Numbered from the stretch's first letter, positions 12,591 to 23,049 are shown. The stretch: DNA of 64,000 nucleotides from Ehretia macrophylla (GCA_037974665.1 CM075773.1:30163853-30227852); one strand, 5' to 3'. Numbers and translations are program-made. The notes: generated from the letters alone by a model not told the origin.

Positions 12591-13700
12591 TGTTAGAGAT
12601 ATGCCCTAATGCTACATATTTGGATGACATATATTGGGGCATTTTGACATTTACTTATGGCATTAGTGTTTATATGTTCGTTTACATATTGACATAATTA
12701 GGACATTCATATTCTCCTTCTTTACGTGTATAAATGAGTCCCTAGTATTTTCATTAGAGGAATATATTCTAAAAGTGTTTAGAATATGTTGGCGTATTTC
12801 TATAATATGATAAATACTTAAAGTGTTCATAGTCCTTAGATTATTTGATCGGGACTTTAATAATCAATTACGAACTATCACATGTGTTGTTACCTTTGAT
12901 TAACATAGAGATGTTAATGATAAAGGATGGTGAGCCACATGCCATAACAGCATAGCGATGTGACTAACAAACATGTGGATGACTATTAGTTGAATAGATC
13001 ATTGAATGTGACGTGAATAACAAATTACTTGACTTTGGATTAATAATTTGTTAATCGTTGCGATTGTGCATGTAATCCTTAGGCTTGAGACATTACGGTT
13101 GTCATATGTATTGGGGTTTGATTCTAGCGTTTGGACAATGATTGTTTCGACAAACGAGATGAGATACGTCCTCTTGTAGTTTCATTTGTCTGGTATAGTG
13201 ATTGACAAGTAGTGGTCAAGAGAGGATCCATTAACCTCCGGCGTGAGGCGATGTCCTATGCGATCTAAGATTGGTTGTTTAATGAGGAAATCCTTGGCCA
13301 AGGTATGAATGATGGAGAAAGGGGTTTCCATGTGTCATCTCTCATTACACCAATTAGATCTATGCATAGTATCGAGTTTATAAACTTAATCGAATCATGG
13401 TTCTTGCTCGACGGGACAATTAATGGAAGGATTGGATTGCACGATAATTGACGACCATAAATAGATTCACTTGAATAAGACTTTATTGCTTTATAAACTG
13501 TCTTGATACGTTAGTAGCTAGAACGTCACTCAAGAACTCTGAGGGTGTTTTGAGAATGACGGGAGACATTCTCTAAACAAATCGAATAGTTCCATTAACA
13601 TTGAAAGTGTTCAACGTTTCTTCAATGCTATATAATAATGAATGTAGAAAGTCACATACAATATAGCATGATGAATATTTTTTCTATTGAGCTTGATTTA

Positions 13701-13965
13701 GTTTCTCTTAAATTGTTAAAGTGTTAACAATTGCGTTTAGTTTCTCTTGAATTGTTAAAGTGTTAACAATTCATTTAGTTTCTTTTGAATTATTAAAGTG
13801 TTAATAATTCGTTTACTTTCTCTTGAATTATTAAAGTGTTAATAATTCGTTTATTTTCTCTTGAATTATTAAAGTGTTAATAATTGTGTTTAGTTTCTCT
13901 TGAATTGTTAAAGTGTTAACAATTATATTTTGTTTCTCTTATATTGTCAAGGAGTTAACAATGGT
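13701..13965 (+). repeat. Hairpin minisatellite, seven ~38-bp units, in 5' LTR
   Basis: Units of 38-39 bp built as 'gtttagtttctcttg' followed by an inverted repeat with 9-10-bp arms and the loop AGTG. The palindromes start at 13711, 13750, 13788, 13826, 13864, 13903 and (degenerate) 13941. Units 1, 2 and 6 have arms aattgttaa/ttaacaatt. Units 3, 4 and 5 have aattattaa/ttaataatt, so both arms changed together and pairing is kept. The seventh unit is imperfect ('attgtcaaggagttaacaat'). The same tract is in the 3' LTR. Confidence 0.92.
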
Positions 13966-14125
13966 GTAATTGACCTTTTAAAAGTTTTTGGGGTCAATAT
14001 GCAATTATTATTAAGTGTTGGGGATAATGTGAAAATATGGAATGGTTGTTTTCATAATTTCAACTAATTGTGATAAAGTTGAATATTTAAATGCATTAGT
14101 GGAAAAATAATACAATAAAAGAAAC

Positions 14126-14151
14126 AAAAGATGACAACTTTGTCATCTTTT
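14126..14151. repeat. Perfect 12-bp inverted repeat in copia LTR
   Basis: Arms aaaagatgacaa and ttgtcatctttt, separated by ct. In the 3' LTR the arms are the same but the two central bases are ag, so the loop changed and the stem did not. It could form a stem-loop in the transcript. A second inverted repeat with nearly the same arms lies 95 bp downstream. Confidence 0.85.
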
Positions 14152-14245
14152 CTTTTCTAACAAAGAGACAACACAACCAAGGATTAAGAAATGTTGTCTT
14201 CTCTTTTGTTTAAAAGTTGGGACAACAATGAGAAAAGTAAGGAAA

Positions 14246-14270
14246 AAAGATGACAAGGCTTGTCATCTTT
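14246..14270. repeat. Second inverted repeat with same arm sequence
   Basis: Arms aaagatgacaag and cttgtcatcttt around a single g. It shares the 'aagatgacaa' arm with the repeat at 14126-14151, so arms from the two copies could also pair with each other. Conserved in the 3' LTR near 21758-21782. Confidence 0.85.
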
Positions 14271-14727
14271 CTCTTCTCTCTACACGTTGGAGACTACACA
14301 AGAGAGAGAAGAAGAGTTGTCTTCTTCTTCTTTTGCTAAGCCTCCATGGCTGAAAAATGAGAGAAAAATGCAGCAAGAAGAAAGAGAAGAAAAAGTATTT
14401 TCTTCTTCATCATCTTGAGAGAACCATGGTTGAAAAATGAAGATGAACTAGATGAACTTGTCTTCTCTTCTTGTTCATAAAAATGCAGCCAAGGAAAGGG
14501 AGAAGAAGGAAATGGTTTTGCTCTCTTCTTCACTAACAAGCTCATAAATCTTCCATGGTAGATCTAGCACAAAACAACCATGGAAATGGAGAAGCTATTC
14601 TTTGCTCGTGTGGACGGACTAGAGCTCTTGTGTTTTCAAGAGGAGGTGTCTTCCATCAAATGTGCGAAAATTCAGATATATGGCTTCCATGAGTTGTCTA
14701 CAAGAGGTATACTCTTCTACTATCTCT

Positions 14728-14757
14728 TGTCAATATATATACTTGCTATATATATGT
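14728..14757 (+). promoter_or_regulatory. AT-rich possible LTR promoter element
   Basis: 'caatatatatac' followed by 'tatatatatg' about 150-175 bp before the LTR end. The 3' LTR has 'caatatatatac' and 'tatttatatg' at the equivalent place (about 22243). A TATA box here would leave a short R-U5. This is a composition and position argument only; no start site can be read from sequence. Confidence 0.25.
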
Positions 14758-14907
14758 TTTGCATATGTTAATCACAAGGTATCAATATTAGAGTTTTATG
14801 TGAACATCATGCTTTGAATTCCAGAAATTTTTGACTGTCACGTTTCGCTTCCGCTCGACTCTTATCTTGATGATGTTCATAGCTCTAAAGATAGAAGATC
14901 CTTTAAG

Positions 14908-14919
14908 TGGTATCAGAGC
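14908..14919 (+). other. Primer-binding site (initiator tRNA-Met)
   Basis: 'tggtatcagagc', the standard 12-base complement of the 3' end of plant initiator methionyl-tRNA, two bases after the 5' LTR. This is where minus-strand DNA synthesis would start. The exact match confirms the LTR boundary and the reading direction of the element. Confidence 0.95.
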
Positions 14920-15205
14920 AAGGGCTTGATGTTCATGTGATTACATATGTGTTTGCTTAAAGTTTCTAAAGTCTTGAGGACAAAAGAACAAGGAAAGAGT
15001 TTCTGCATTTCTGAAAATGTTTTTGTGCACTGTTTTTGCGTGACTGTTTTGGCATAGTAAATGTTGTTAGATTTGGCTGATTTTTGGATATGTTATGCTA
15101 TAGAGATAGTAGAACATTTCATCCTCTAATATGTATTTCCTAATTTCGTGGCTAAGGGTTTCAAAAAAAATCAAAATCATTAAGTTCACTAATTCTCGTG
15201 TAAAG

Positions 15206-15299
15206 CTGGACAGTTTGCATAGTTGTGTTATAAGAGGCATAACTCAGTCAATTTAACTCTGAATTAAGTTCTGTTTGATTCTAAAACTATCTACACTCG
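15206..15299 (+). repeat. Leader module shared with gypsy-type LTRs
   Basis: Runs from 'ctggacagtttgcatagt' through 'cataactc' to 'ctacactcg'. It aligns almost collinearly with 39738-39831 of the solo LTR, which runs 'ctggacagttttgcgtag', 'tataactc', 'gttcactcc'. Equivalent stretches lie at 390-481, about 3447-3538, and reversed at about 54327-54418. The function is unknown. Confidence 0.65.
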
Positions 15300-16428
15300 A
15301 AGAGCTACGTCTCTGAAAAATTTCAGAATTTTTGGAGAACTGTGGATAGGCTAAACGGGTCAAAACATTTGGTATATGTGCAGTAGATTTATGATGGGTC
15401 ATAAATTAAAAGCAATGACTAATTGGTTTGATTTTGGTTAAGTCCAATGGGCTTAAAAATCAGTGGGCTTTAGTCTAATAATATTAGATGAGATTGTTTT
15501 TCTTAGTGAAGATTAAAATGAGCCTATGAACTCAAATTGGGCCATGAAATTAACAAAGGATTTGCATTGGGCCTTATTCAACAAGTATGGGCTTAAAATT
15601 GGTTTTATCTAGTTCTTTTGTGTTGTTTAACATGAGATGTTAAAATCTCAAGATATGAAACTTATTGCAAACATGCCTTTTATTTATTTAATGTATTGGA
15701 TACATTAGTTTGTGTTAGCTTGCTTGTTTAGCTTTATTGTTTATGTATATGATGCATATCCTATGCTTTATGAGTTTTATCTTACATTGTGATGTTGGAT
15801 GATAAATGGTGAATTTGATCATGGACTTGGTTAATGAATGGTTAATTGGTTGTAATTTCATTAGATGGGATTGTAACTAATTATATCATTCATTAGTATG
15901 TAATTGAGACATAAGTCTCGTTTTATTTTCTTGCAATTGAGAGAAATTTGTAGTGAGACATAATGTATGTAATTTCTATAAGAAGTTTGCAAAAAGACCA
16001 TTGGAGACTTTCAAGGATTTGGATGTGCTTCGGATCTTTGAAGAATTCAAGAAGACAAGACCAAAGAAGACTTATTGATGTGTTTGTTTAGGTTTTATTT
16101 TTGTCTTGATTTAATTCATAGTCCAAGTCCATGATCCACCATGATGTATGATTTTGTATGTTTGTTTATTTATTTGCCTATATGTAATGTATGCTTGTAA
16201 ATGAACTAATGTGCAAAGTGAGACCTAATTAAATACAAAATCTTCCTACGTGCAAACATATTAGATTGTAAAGCGGTAAAAGTGTTTATCGTTGCCCTCC
16301 ACTATCCTAGGTTATATTTTCTCGATTGGGTATGTCTTGGCTAACCCAAAGGTAGGAAGACATATTCCATGAAAGTATTATATTACATAGCAAGCATAGT
16401 GATGTTGTGTTGTTCCAATATCACGAGG

Positions 16429-16640
16429 CCAATAACGCACTAAAGCTGAGGTCCGGGATTCAAATTGTCGCAACACTATGATGGTAGGTGTAATCTAACT
16501 AGATCACATTTCCAATAATGCACCAAAGCTGAGGTTACGGTGATTTAGGGGCAAAATGACCATATCCTATATAGTGATATAAATAGTAATCGTTGCTAAC
16601 TCTTTGTATATATATTCCAATAATGCACCAAAGCTTAGGG
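16429..16640 (+). repeat. Thrice-repeated 24-bp motif in copia leader
   Basis: Near-identical copies start at 16429 ('ccaataacgcactaaagc' then 'tgaggt'), 16512 ('ccaataatgcaccaaagc' then 'tgaggt') and 16617 ('ccaataatgcaccaaagc' then 'ttaggg'). They are spaced 83 and 105 bp, with unrelated sequence between them. Differences are C/T or G/T. The spacing is irregular, so this is not a simple tandem repeat. I do not recognise the motif. Confidence 0.8.
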
Positions 16641-17399
16641 GTATTCATATTAAAGAGAATCATGGTCACCTACTAATGAGTCTTTAATTAGATTCACGAT
16701 CTCATTTAGAAAGTGTGGGAATCGATAAAATTAGTGGGTGGTATCATTTAATTAAATGCCAAATTAAATGTTTTAACAAGTTTATATCAACTAGTGATCT
16801 TATTTTTTTGTCTATGTTTATGGCTACAACAATGAACCCGTCGTTTTTTATTAACTGGACTTTATATCGCGCAACTGGACTAAACTTTTTGATTAACGTT
16901 ATCATCTAAGAATGGTTCTTAGAAACTTAATAAAGTCTTAGAATTACATGCTCTGTTATTTTTTATCTTGATAATGTATAAAAACAAAAGGTTGTAGTAC
17001 TTATGGTTGATAAGTAAAACAAATTAAATATGCTAAAGATTTGTATTCTTTCATAGTTTGCATAAGGGTATGCAAGATGTAAAGAATATGATTCTAAACT
17101 AGCAAATGGTTTTGTAGTAAGCATATTTTATGCATGATATTAGATATAAATAGAATTCATTCTCATATTCGTATTTCCTCTTTGGTTAGTGGTAATGCAA
17201 AGAGGAAAGACAAATAGAGATGATTTCTATTAGCCAGTGGGATCGTTCTAAGAAGAATATTAACGATTGAATAGGCATGTGTAAATGATGTTTTCATAGC
17301 CTTAAAATCGGACATTAAAAGAAGTTTTAATCCAAAGTGTCTTTATAGCTTGAATGTCAAGGTTGTAAAGCTACTATGAATTATAAATCTTCTTTCATT

Positions 17400-17450
17400 G
17401 TGATTGGTACTACTTTATCGATTCTAGTGAAACATTAGTGAATGTGTTCG
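17400..17450 (+). pseudogene. Copia protease remnant
   Basis: The frame starting at 17411 reads YFIDSSETLVNVF, resembling the aspartic-protease active-site region of plant copia polyproteins, where the catalytic triplet is normally Asp-Ser-Gly followed by a small residue. Here the Gly is Ser, and the frame is closed nearby by stops. Position upstream of integrase fits copia gene order. The match is short, so the call rests on position plus motif. Confidence 0.55.
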
Positions 17451-17841
17451 AGGATAAAATTTTAATTTCAGTAGTGCGCTTTTGGAAGCGTGGAATGTTT
17501 TCAGTGTTAGCAAATGAAACAAATGTTGTTGCGTTAGTTAAAGACAATTTATTTGGATGCCTTCTGGACATATTTTATATTTTAAGGGTTATACCTAAAT
17601 GATATTAGGAATAAAATGTATATTCCTAAAGCTTGTATAAGCGCATTATGGTGTAGTCTTTATTGTCTTAATATGGACGAAAGAATGTATTGCATACATA
17701 TTGTCAACTGTTATAACCATCCACCAAACTTTAAAATAACTCAAATAATGCAAATTAATTGTAGTTTCTACACGATTAGGTTTTTCTAATAATAAGATGA
17801 TGATTAGGTGGGTTTGATCAACTTATACATCTGATTTATTG

Positions 17842-18130
17842 GAATGGTAACCAAGTCATCCTTTGTTTAATAAAGGATTAAAACTACTAGGTTATTTGGA
17901 TTAGTACATGTTGATGTATATGAAGCTATTTCATAATAGGCTCATATAGGAAAATAATATTAGTGCCTTATGATCGGATCATGAGGGTAAAATATTTAAG
18001 TACTATTTTGTTTGAGTATCCCAAAATTTTTGATATAGTATCGAAATTAACAATGTCTGATGTACCGCAGTTAAATGGGGTTTTCTTAGTGAAGAAACCG
18101 TACTTTGTTGGACGTAGTAAAGTTGTTGAT
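17842..18130 (+). pseudogene. Copia integrase remnant
   Basis: At 17898-17933 the sequence reads GLVHVDVYEAIS, resembling the start of the integrase catalytic core, where the first catalytic Asp follows a conserved His-Thr (here His-Val). At 18062-18082 it reads VPQLNGV, resembling the conserved Pro-Gln-x-Asn-Gly-Val just before the catalytic Glu. Several in-frame stops separate the pieces, for example 'taataa' near 17870 and 'taatag' near 17934. Spacing between the two motifs fits a copia integrase core with a deletion. The protein cannot be made. Confidence 0.75.
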
Positions 18131-18929
18131 TAGTTTGACTAATCATTCTATTTATTTGTGGGTCATGCTTTCCTTAATTTAATATTATATTGAATAATAA
18201 CTGCCTACTATTGCTAGAACTTTATATTTGATATAAGTTAGATGGCAACCAAGTATTAAATGTGTTTATTTTGGTTTGTCCTACTTTTATTGAAAAAGTT
18301 TTTTAAATGACTAGTGGGAGTTTTGGTTAAAGGTAATTTTATAGTATATCCTAGTTTTGTAAGATATAATTTCTATTTAATGATCAATGTCTATTGATCT
18401 ATTATATTGTAATCTTTCTTGAAGAAAAGGTTTTGTTCAAGAAGATGTTAATTTCTAATAAAATAGAAATTGAGGACGTATCCTCTAAAGCTATAAAATC
18501 ACATAGACCAAAGTAATGAATCTATTCAATAAGGTCCGAGATTTATCATCACACAAGATCATTACAAATCTAGTAGTGTATCTCATTCTTTAAAAGAATA
18601 TAGGGATATCTTTTTGGAAGCACAAACGTTGTTTGTGTATTTGTGATAATTATCAATTAGTTGTTCCTATGATTTAGAAAAAAAGGGTATATTTGATATT
18701 GGCTCCAAGACATTATATAATGCAAAGCATACTAATGAGACTCCATATACTTTAGCTTAATCTGGATATTGATCTCCGAGATAAAGGTTGAAGTTAATAG
18801 AAAAAGGTAATGACATTTTATAGCTATATTGGTTTCTAAAAGATATCATGAAAGCCAAAGTGTTAGCTATGATGAAGTCCTTTTACCAATTATTGTGCTT
18901 TAGTCTCGTTGTATTATGCTAGTCATTAT

Positions 18930-18980
18930 AGCATATTGTATTACTATATTGATGATTCTGATCTATTGATATGAGTAATA
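18930..18980 (+). pseudogene. Copia reverse transcriptase remnant (YIDD box)
   Basis: The frame starting at 18936 reads LYYYIDDSDLLI and then hits a stop. YIDD at 18945-18956 is the copia form of the polymerase metal-binding Tyr-x-Asp-Asp box (YVDD is usual). The surrounding 18480-19080 has no open frame of useful length. It lies between integrase and RNase H remnants, as expected. Confidence 0.75.
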
Positions 18981-19409
18981 TGTGCATACTTGATAAATCC
19001 ACTTGTGGATTTTTAAGTGAATTCCTTGGAAATGTTTCACCCATTTCAAATGAGATTAAAGAGTTAGATTTCATTTAAAATGTAGATGAACCTTGTGATT
19101 GCAAAAGAATAGTGGGAGCGCATCCACTTTTTTGTGATTGCAATAATGATGACTTCAATATCATAGTTGATGATATGTGTGTTGTGATATTAATTATAGT
19201 CTAGTCATATTAAATGCTCTCCATTTAGAACTTGTTGTTCGTATCTTGTGAATTTGTAGCTATAATGATAGTACAAATAGATTACTCGACATATTCCTTA
19301 GATTGTGCATAAGAGTGGTTTTGAAGGTATTCAAGAAATTCTAGTTGCATAACAAATTTGTATTCAAAGTTATAGTAACTTCATATTTGTTATATTATGT
19401 ACAAGACTT

Positions 19410-20035
19410 GATATTGCGTAAACTGTAAAGTGTTACGAGTAAATATTAGTCCAATCCAAGTTTGGGAATGGTTGATAGAATTGAAGTATATTCTTAAGTA
19501 CTTGGGAAGCACTAAAGATATATATTTTAGTTCATGGAGGAGGTAAATTTCGTAGTGACGGACTTACTAGTTCAGATTCTTAATCTGAATTTTATAATAG
19601 AATGTCTATGTTAGGGTTCACTTTTATTTGTAGTGGGAGCTTAGTAAGTTAGAAAGGTTCTGAGAAAATTGTAGATTCCATTACATAACTTATGTCTTCT
19701 GTGATATGTAATATTACAAAAAAAGTTGTTTGGATCGAGGAAATCATACGAGTTGGTTATGGTTCCTATCGTTAAGTTGTGAGGCTTTTATTGTTACGAC
19801 TATACGGAGCTACTGTACAAGCTTGTGGAACCAAGGTCTCACTGTATGTCCAAACATTTGGAAAAGTGTTTCCATCTTCATGTATTGTATCTGTAGCCAA
19901 TAATCATATTGAGATATGTCTTTGCAGAAAACGACCACATCTCTTGATGTAGCTGACCCACTTACTGTAGCCATGAATCAGTCATAGCTAGATCCTCGTT
20001 TTGAGAAGATGAGTATACGATATCATTGTTTGTTG
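19410..20035 (+). pseudogene. Copia RT-end / RNase H remnant
   Basis: At 19484-19519 the frame reads LKYILKYLGSTKD, typical of the connection between reverse transcriptase and RNase H in plant copia elements. At 19946-19966 it reads DVADPLT, typical of the polyprotein C-terminus, and 20007-20043 reads to a stop shortly before the polypurine tract. Frame changes and stops lie between the motifs. Together with the YIDD box these fix the order integrase-RT-RNase H, hence Ty1/copia and not Ty3/gypsy. Confidence 0.75.
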
Positions 20036-20065
20036 TACTAATACTATGTTTCATAGCATTAGTGC

Positions 20066-20076
20066 AAGTGGGAGAT
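20066..20076 (+). other. Polypurine tract
   Basis: 'aagtgggagat' directly before the 3' LTR. This is the common primer for plus-strand DNA synthesis in plant copia elements, and the junction 'gggagattgttag' is characteristic. It confirms 20077 as the first base of the 3' LTR. Confidence 0.93.
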
Positions 20077-22417
20077 TGTTAGAGATATGCCATAATGCTA
20101 CATATTTGGATGACATATATTGGGACATTTTGACATTTACTTATGGAATTAGTGTTTATATGTTCGTTTACATATTGACATAATTAAGACATTCATATTC
20201 TCCTTCTTTACGTATATGAATGAGTCCCTAGTATTTTCATTAGAGGAATGTATTCTAAAAGTGTTTAGAATGTGTTGGCGTATTTCCTTTATATGATAAA
20301 TACTTAAAGTGTTCATAGTCCTTAGATTATTTGATCAGGACTTTAATAATCAATTACGGACTATCACATGTGTTGTTACATTTGATTAACATAGAGATGT
20401 TAATGATAAAGGATGGTGAGCCACGTGCCATAACAGCATAGCGATGCGACTAACAAACATGTGGATGACTATCAGTTAAATAGATCATTGAATGTGACGT
20501 GAATAACAAATTACATGACTTTGGATTAATAATTTGTTAATCGTTGCGATTGTGCATGTAATCCTTAGGCTTGAGACATTACGGTTGTCATATGTATTGG
20601 GGTTTGATTCTAGCGTTTGGACAATGATTGTTTCGACAAACGAGATGAGATACGTCCTCTTGCACGTTCACTTGTCTGGTATAGAGATTGACAAGTAGTG
20701 GTCAAGAGAGGATCCATTAACTTCCGCCGTGAGGCGATGTCCTATGCGATCTAAGATTGGTTGTTTAATAAGGAAATCCTTGGCCAAGGTATAAATGATG
20801 GAGAAAGAGTTTTCCATGTGTCATCTTTCATTACACCAATTAGATCTATGCATAGTATCGAGTTTATGAACTTAATCGAATCATAGTTCTTGCTCGACGG
20901 GACAATTAATGGAAGGATTGGATTGCACGATAATCGGCGACCATAAATAGATTCACTTGGATAAGACTTCATTGCTTTATAAACTGTCTTGATACGTTGG
21001 TATCTAGAACATCACTCAAGAACTCTAAGGGTGTTTTGAGAATGACGGGAGACATTCTCTAAACAAATCGAATAGTTCGATTAACATTAAAATTGTTCAA
21101 CGTTTCTTCAGTGCTATATAGTAGTGAATCTAGAAAGTCACACACAATAGAGCATGATGAATGTTTTTTCTATTGAGCTTGATTTAGTTTCTCTTAAATT
21201 GTTAAAGTGTTAACAATTGCGTTTAGTTTCTCTTGAATTGTTAAAGTGTTAACAATTCATTTAGTTTCTTTTGAATTATTAAAGTGTTAATAATTAGTTT
21301 AGTTTCTCTTGAATTATTAAAGTGTTAATAATTCGTTTATTTTCTCTTGAATTATTAAAGTGTTAATAATTGTGTTTAGTTTCTCTTGAATTGTTAAAGT
21401 GCTAACAATTATATTTTGTTTCTCTTATATTGTTAAGGAGTTAACAATTGTGTAATTGTTAAGGAGTTAACAATGGTGTAATTGACCTTTTAAAAGTTAT
21501 TGGGGTCAATATGCAATTATTATTAAGTGTTGGGGCTAATATGAAAATTTGGAAAGGTTGTTTTCATAATTTCAACTAATTGTGATTAGGTTGAATATTT
21601 AAATACATTAGTGGAAAAATACTACAATAAAAGAAACAAAAGATGACAAAGTTGTCATCTTTTCTTTTCTAACAAAGAGACAACACAACCAAGAATTAAG
21701 AAATGTTGTCTTCTCTTTTGTTTAAAAGTTGGGACAACAATGAGGAAAGTAAGGAAAAAAGATGACAAGGCTTGTCATCTTTCTCTTCTCTCCACACGTT
21801 GGAGACTACACAAGAGAGAGAAGAAGAGTTGTCTTCGTCTTCTTTTGCTAAGCCTCCATGGCTGAAAAATGAGAGAAAAATGCAGCAAGAAGAAAGAGAA
21901 GAAAAAGTATTTTCTTCTTCATCATCTTGAGAGAACCATGGCTGAAAAATGAAGATGAACTAGATGAACTTGTCTTCTCTTCTTGTTCATAAAAACGCAG
22001 CCAAGGAAAGGGCGAAGAAGGAAATGGTTTTGCCCTCTTCTTCACCAACAAGCTCATAAATCTTCCATGGTAGATCTAGCACAAAACAACCACAGAAATG
22101 GAGAAGCTATTCTTTGCTCGTGTGGACAGACTAGAGCTCTTGTGTTTTCAAGAGGAGGTGTCTTCCATCAAGTGTGTGAAAATTCAGATCTATGGCTTCC
22201 ATGAGTTGTCTACAAGAGATATGCTCTTCTACTATCTCTTGTCAATATATATACTTCCTATTTATATGTTTTGCATATGTTAATCATATGATATCAAGAT
22301 TAGAGTTTCATATGAACATCATGCTTTGAATTCCAGAAATTTTTGAATGTCATGTTTCGCTTCCGCTCGATTCTTAGCTTGATGATGATCATAGCTCTAA
22401 ATATAATAGATCCTTCA
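20077..22417 (+). repeat. 3' LTR of copia element (2,341 bp)
   Basis: Begins 'tgttagagatatgccata' and ends 'gatccttca', with intact TG and CA ends. It is collinear with the 5' LTR over its whole length. It is slightly longer, mainly because the minisatellite gained an extra partial palindrome ('aattgttaaggagttaacaa' near 21456). The TATA-like region, the two inverted repeats and the short frames are all repeated here. The right target-site copy aaggt follows at 22418-22422. Confidence 0.95.
21183..21478 (+). repeat. Hairpin minisatellite in 3' LTR
   Basis: Same ~38-bp units as in the 5' LTR, first palindrome at 21197-21218. The same G-C and A-T arm versions appear in the same order, so the paired changes pre-date this insertion. 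One arm base differs in unit 6 ('gtgctaacaatt'). The array ends with an additional 21-bp partial duplication of the last unit that is not in the 5' LTR. Confidence 0.9.
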
Positions 22418-23049
22418 AAGGTGTTATGGGATTCGGTAATAAAAATGTGATGGATTAAGTTGTCGTCCTTTTTGCGGCTCACGACGTACGATCCTGGACA
22501 AAAAAACAGCGCAAAAGAAAAAAATTGGCCCGAAACTATTGAAAACGTTCAATTTAGGGCTCTGAAAATAGGTTCAGCCGAGCAGGCTTGCTGCTCCCAT
22601 CATAGATCTCTCAGAGAGCTTTTCAACGGTATGTTGTGCGCCGCATAACGCCTTACGGATCAAACATTATGGGCACCAGAGCGATGGAGACCTGGTTATA
22701 AGTCCCACGCCCTCGGTTTGTGGGCCCAGCCTCTACGTGAAGTGAAGTTGTCTTGCTCAAGGTACCATGGGATTCGGTAATAGAAATGTGATGGATTAGG
22801 TTGTCGTCCTTTTTGCGGCTCACAACGTACGATCCGGGAGGGAAAAAATTGCAAAAGAAGAAAAGTATCCCAAAACTGATGAAAACGTTCAATTTTGGGC
22901 AACGAAAATAGGTGCAGTCGAGCAGCTTGCAGCCCCCATCATAGAGCTCTCGGAGAGCTTTCCAACGGTATGCTGTGCACCGTGTAACTCCTTACAGATC
23001 AAAAGTTATGGGCACCGGAGCAACAGATATCTGGTCATAAGCCCATGCC

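Larger units (their letters stand above)
12591..14905 (+). repeat. 5' LTR of copia element (2,315 bp)
   Basis: Begins 'tgttagagatatgcccta' and ends 'gatccttta'. The 3' LTR ends 'gatccttca', so the terminal CA here has become TA, presumably after insertion. It contains a ~38-bp minisatellite (13701-13965) and two perfect inverted repeats at 14126-14151 and 14246-14270. It also contains a purine/pyrimidine-rich stretch at 14280-14400 and an AT-rich possible promoter at 14728-14757. Short frames at 14336-14545 (-) and 14580-14771 (+) recur in the 3' LTR simply because the LTRs are copies. I see no protein family in them. Confidence 0.95.
14920..17399 (+). other. Copia leader and gag region, no recognisable gene
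   Basis: About 2.5 kb of AT-rich sequence between the primer-binding site and the first recognisable protease remnant. I see no gag zinc knuckle and no convincing frame; the 64-codon frame at 16715-16909 has no family resemblance I can name. Three things stand out. A module at 15206-15299 is shared with the gypsy-type LTRs, as is a second one at about 15329-15359. A motif beginning 'ccaataatgcaccaaagc' occurs three times (16429, 16512, 16617). The gag gene is either decayed beyond recognition by eye or lost. Confidence 0.7.
12591..22417 (+). mobile_element. Structurally complete, coding-dead Ty1/copia LTR retrotransposon
   Basis: The 9,827-bp element has two long direct LTRs (12591-14905 and 20077-22417), a primer-binding site matching initiator tRNA-Met at 14908-14919, and a polypurine tract at 20066-20076. 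A perfect 5-bp target-site duplication, aaggt, flanks it. Protein remnants occur in the order protease (17411), integrase (17898-18082), reverse transcriptase (18945) and RNase H (19448-19966), which is the copia order. No frame longer than ~65 codons remains in the internal region, so the element is not autonomous. In the first ~155 bp the two LTRs differ at six positions by my reading, so the insertion is not recent. The lineage is uncertain; long LTRs are typical of the Angela and SIRE groups. It interrupts the satellite in register. Confidence 0.95.

Noticed and set aside
14336-14545. Serine- and hydrophobic-rich 69-codon frame in both copia LTRs as a secreted peptide gene
   Set aside because: It is present twice only because the LTRs are copies. 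It lies in purine/pyrimidine-biased LTR sequence, and its signal-peptide look follows from the composition.
14908-14919. Part of a tRNA gene
   Set aside because: Only the 12-base complement of the tRNA-Met 3' end is present, at the exact place of a retrotransposon primer-binding site, with no cloverleaf around it.
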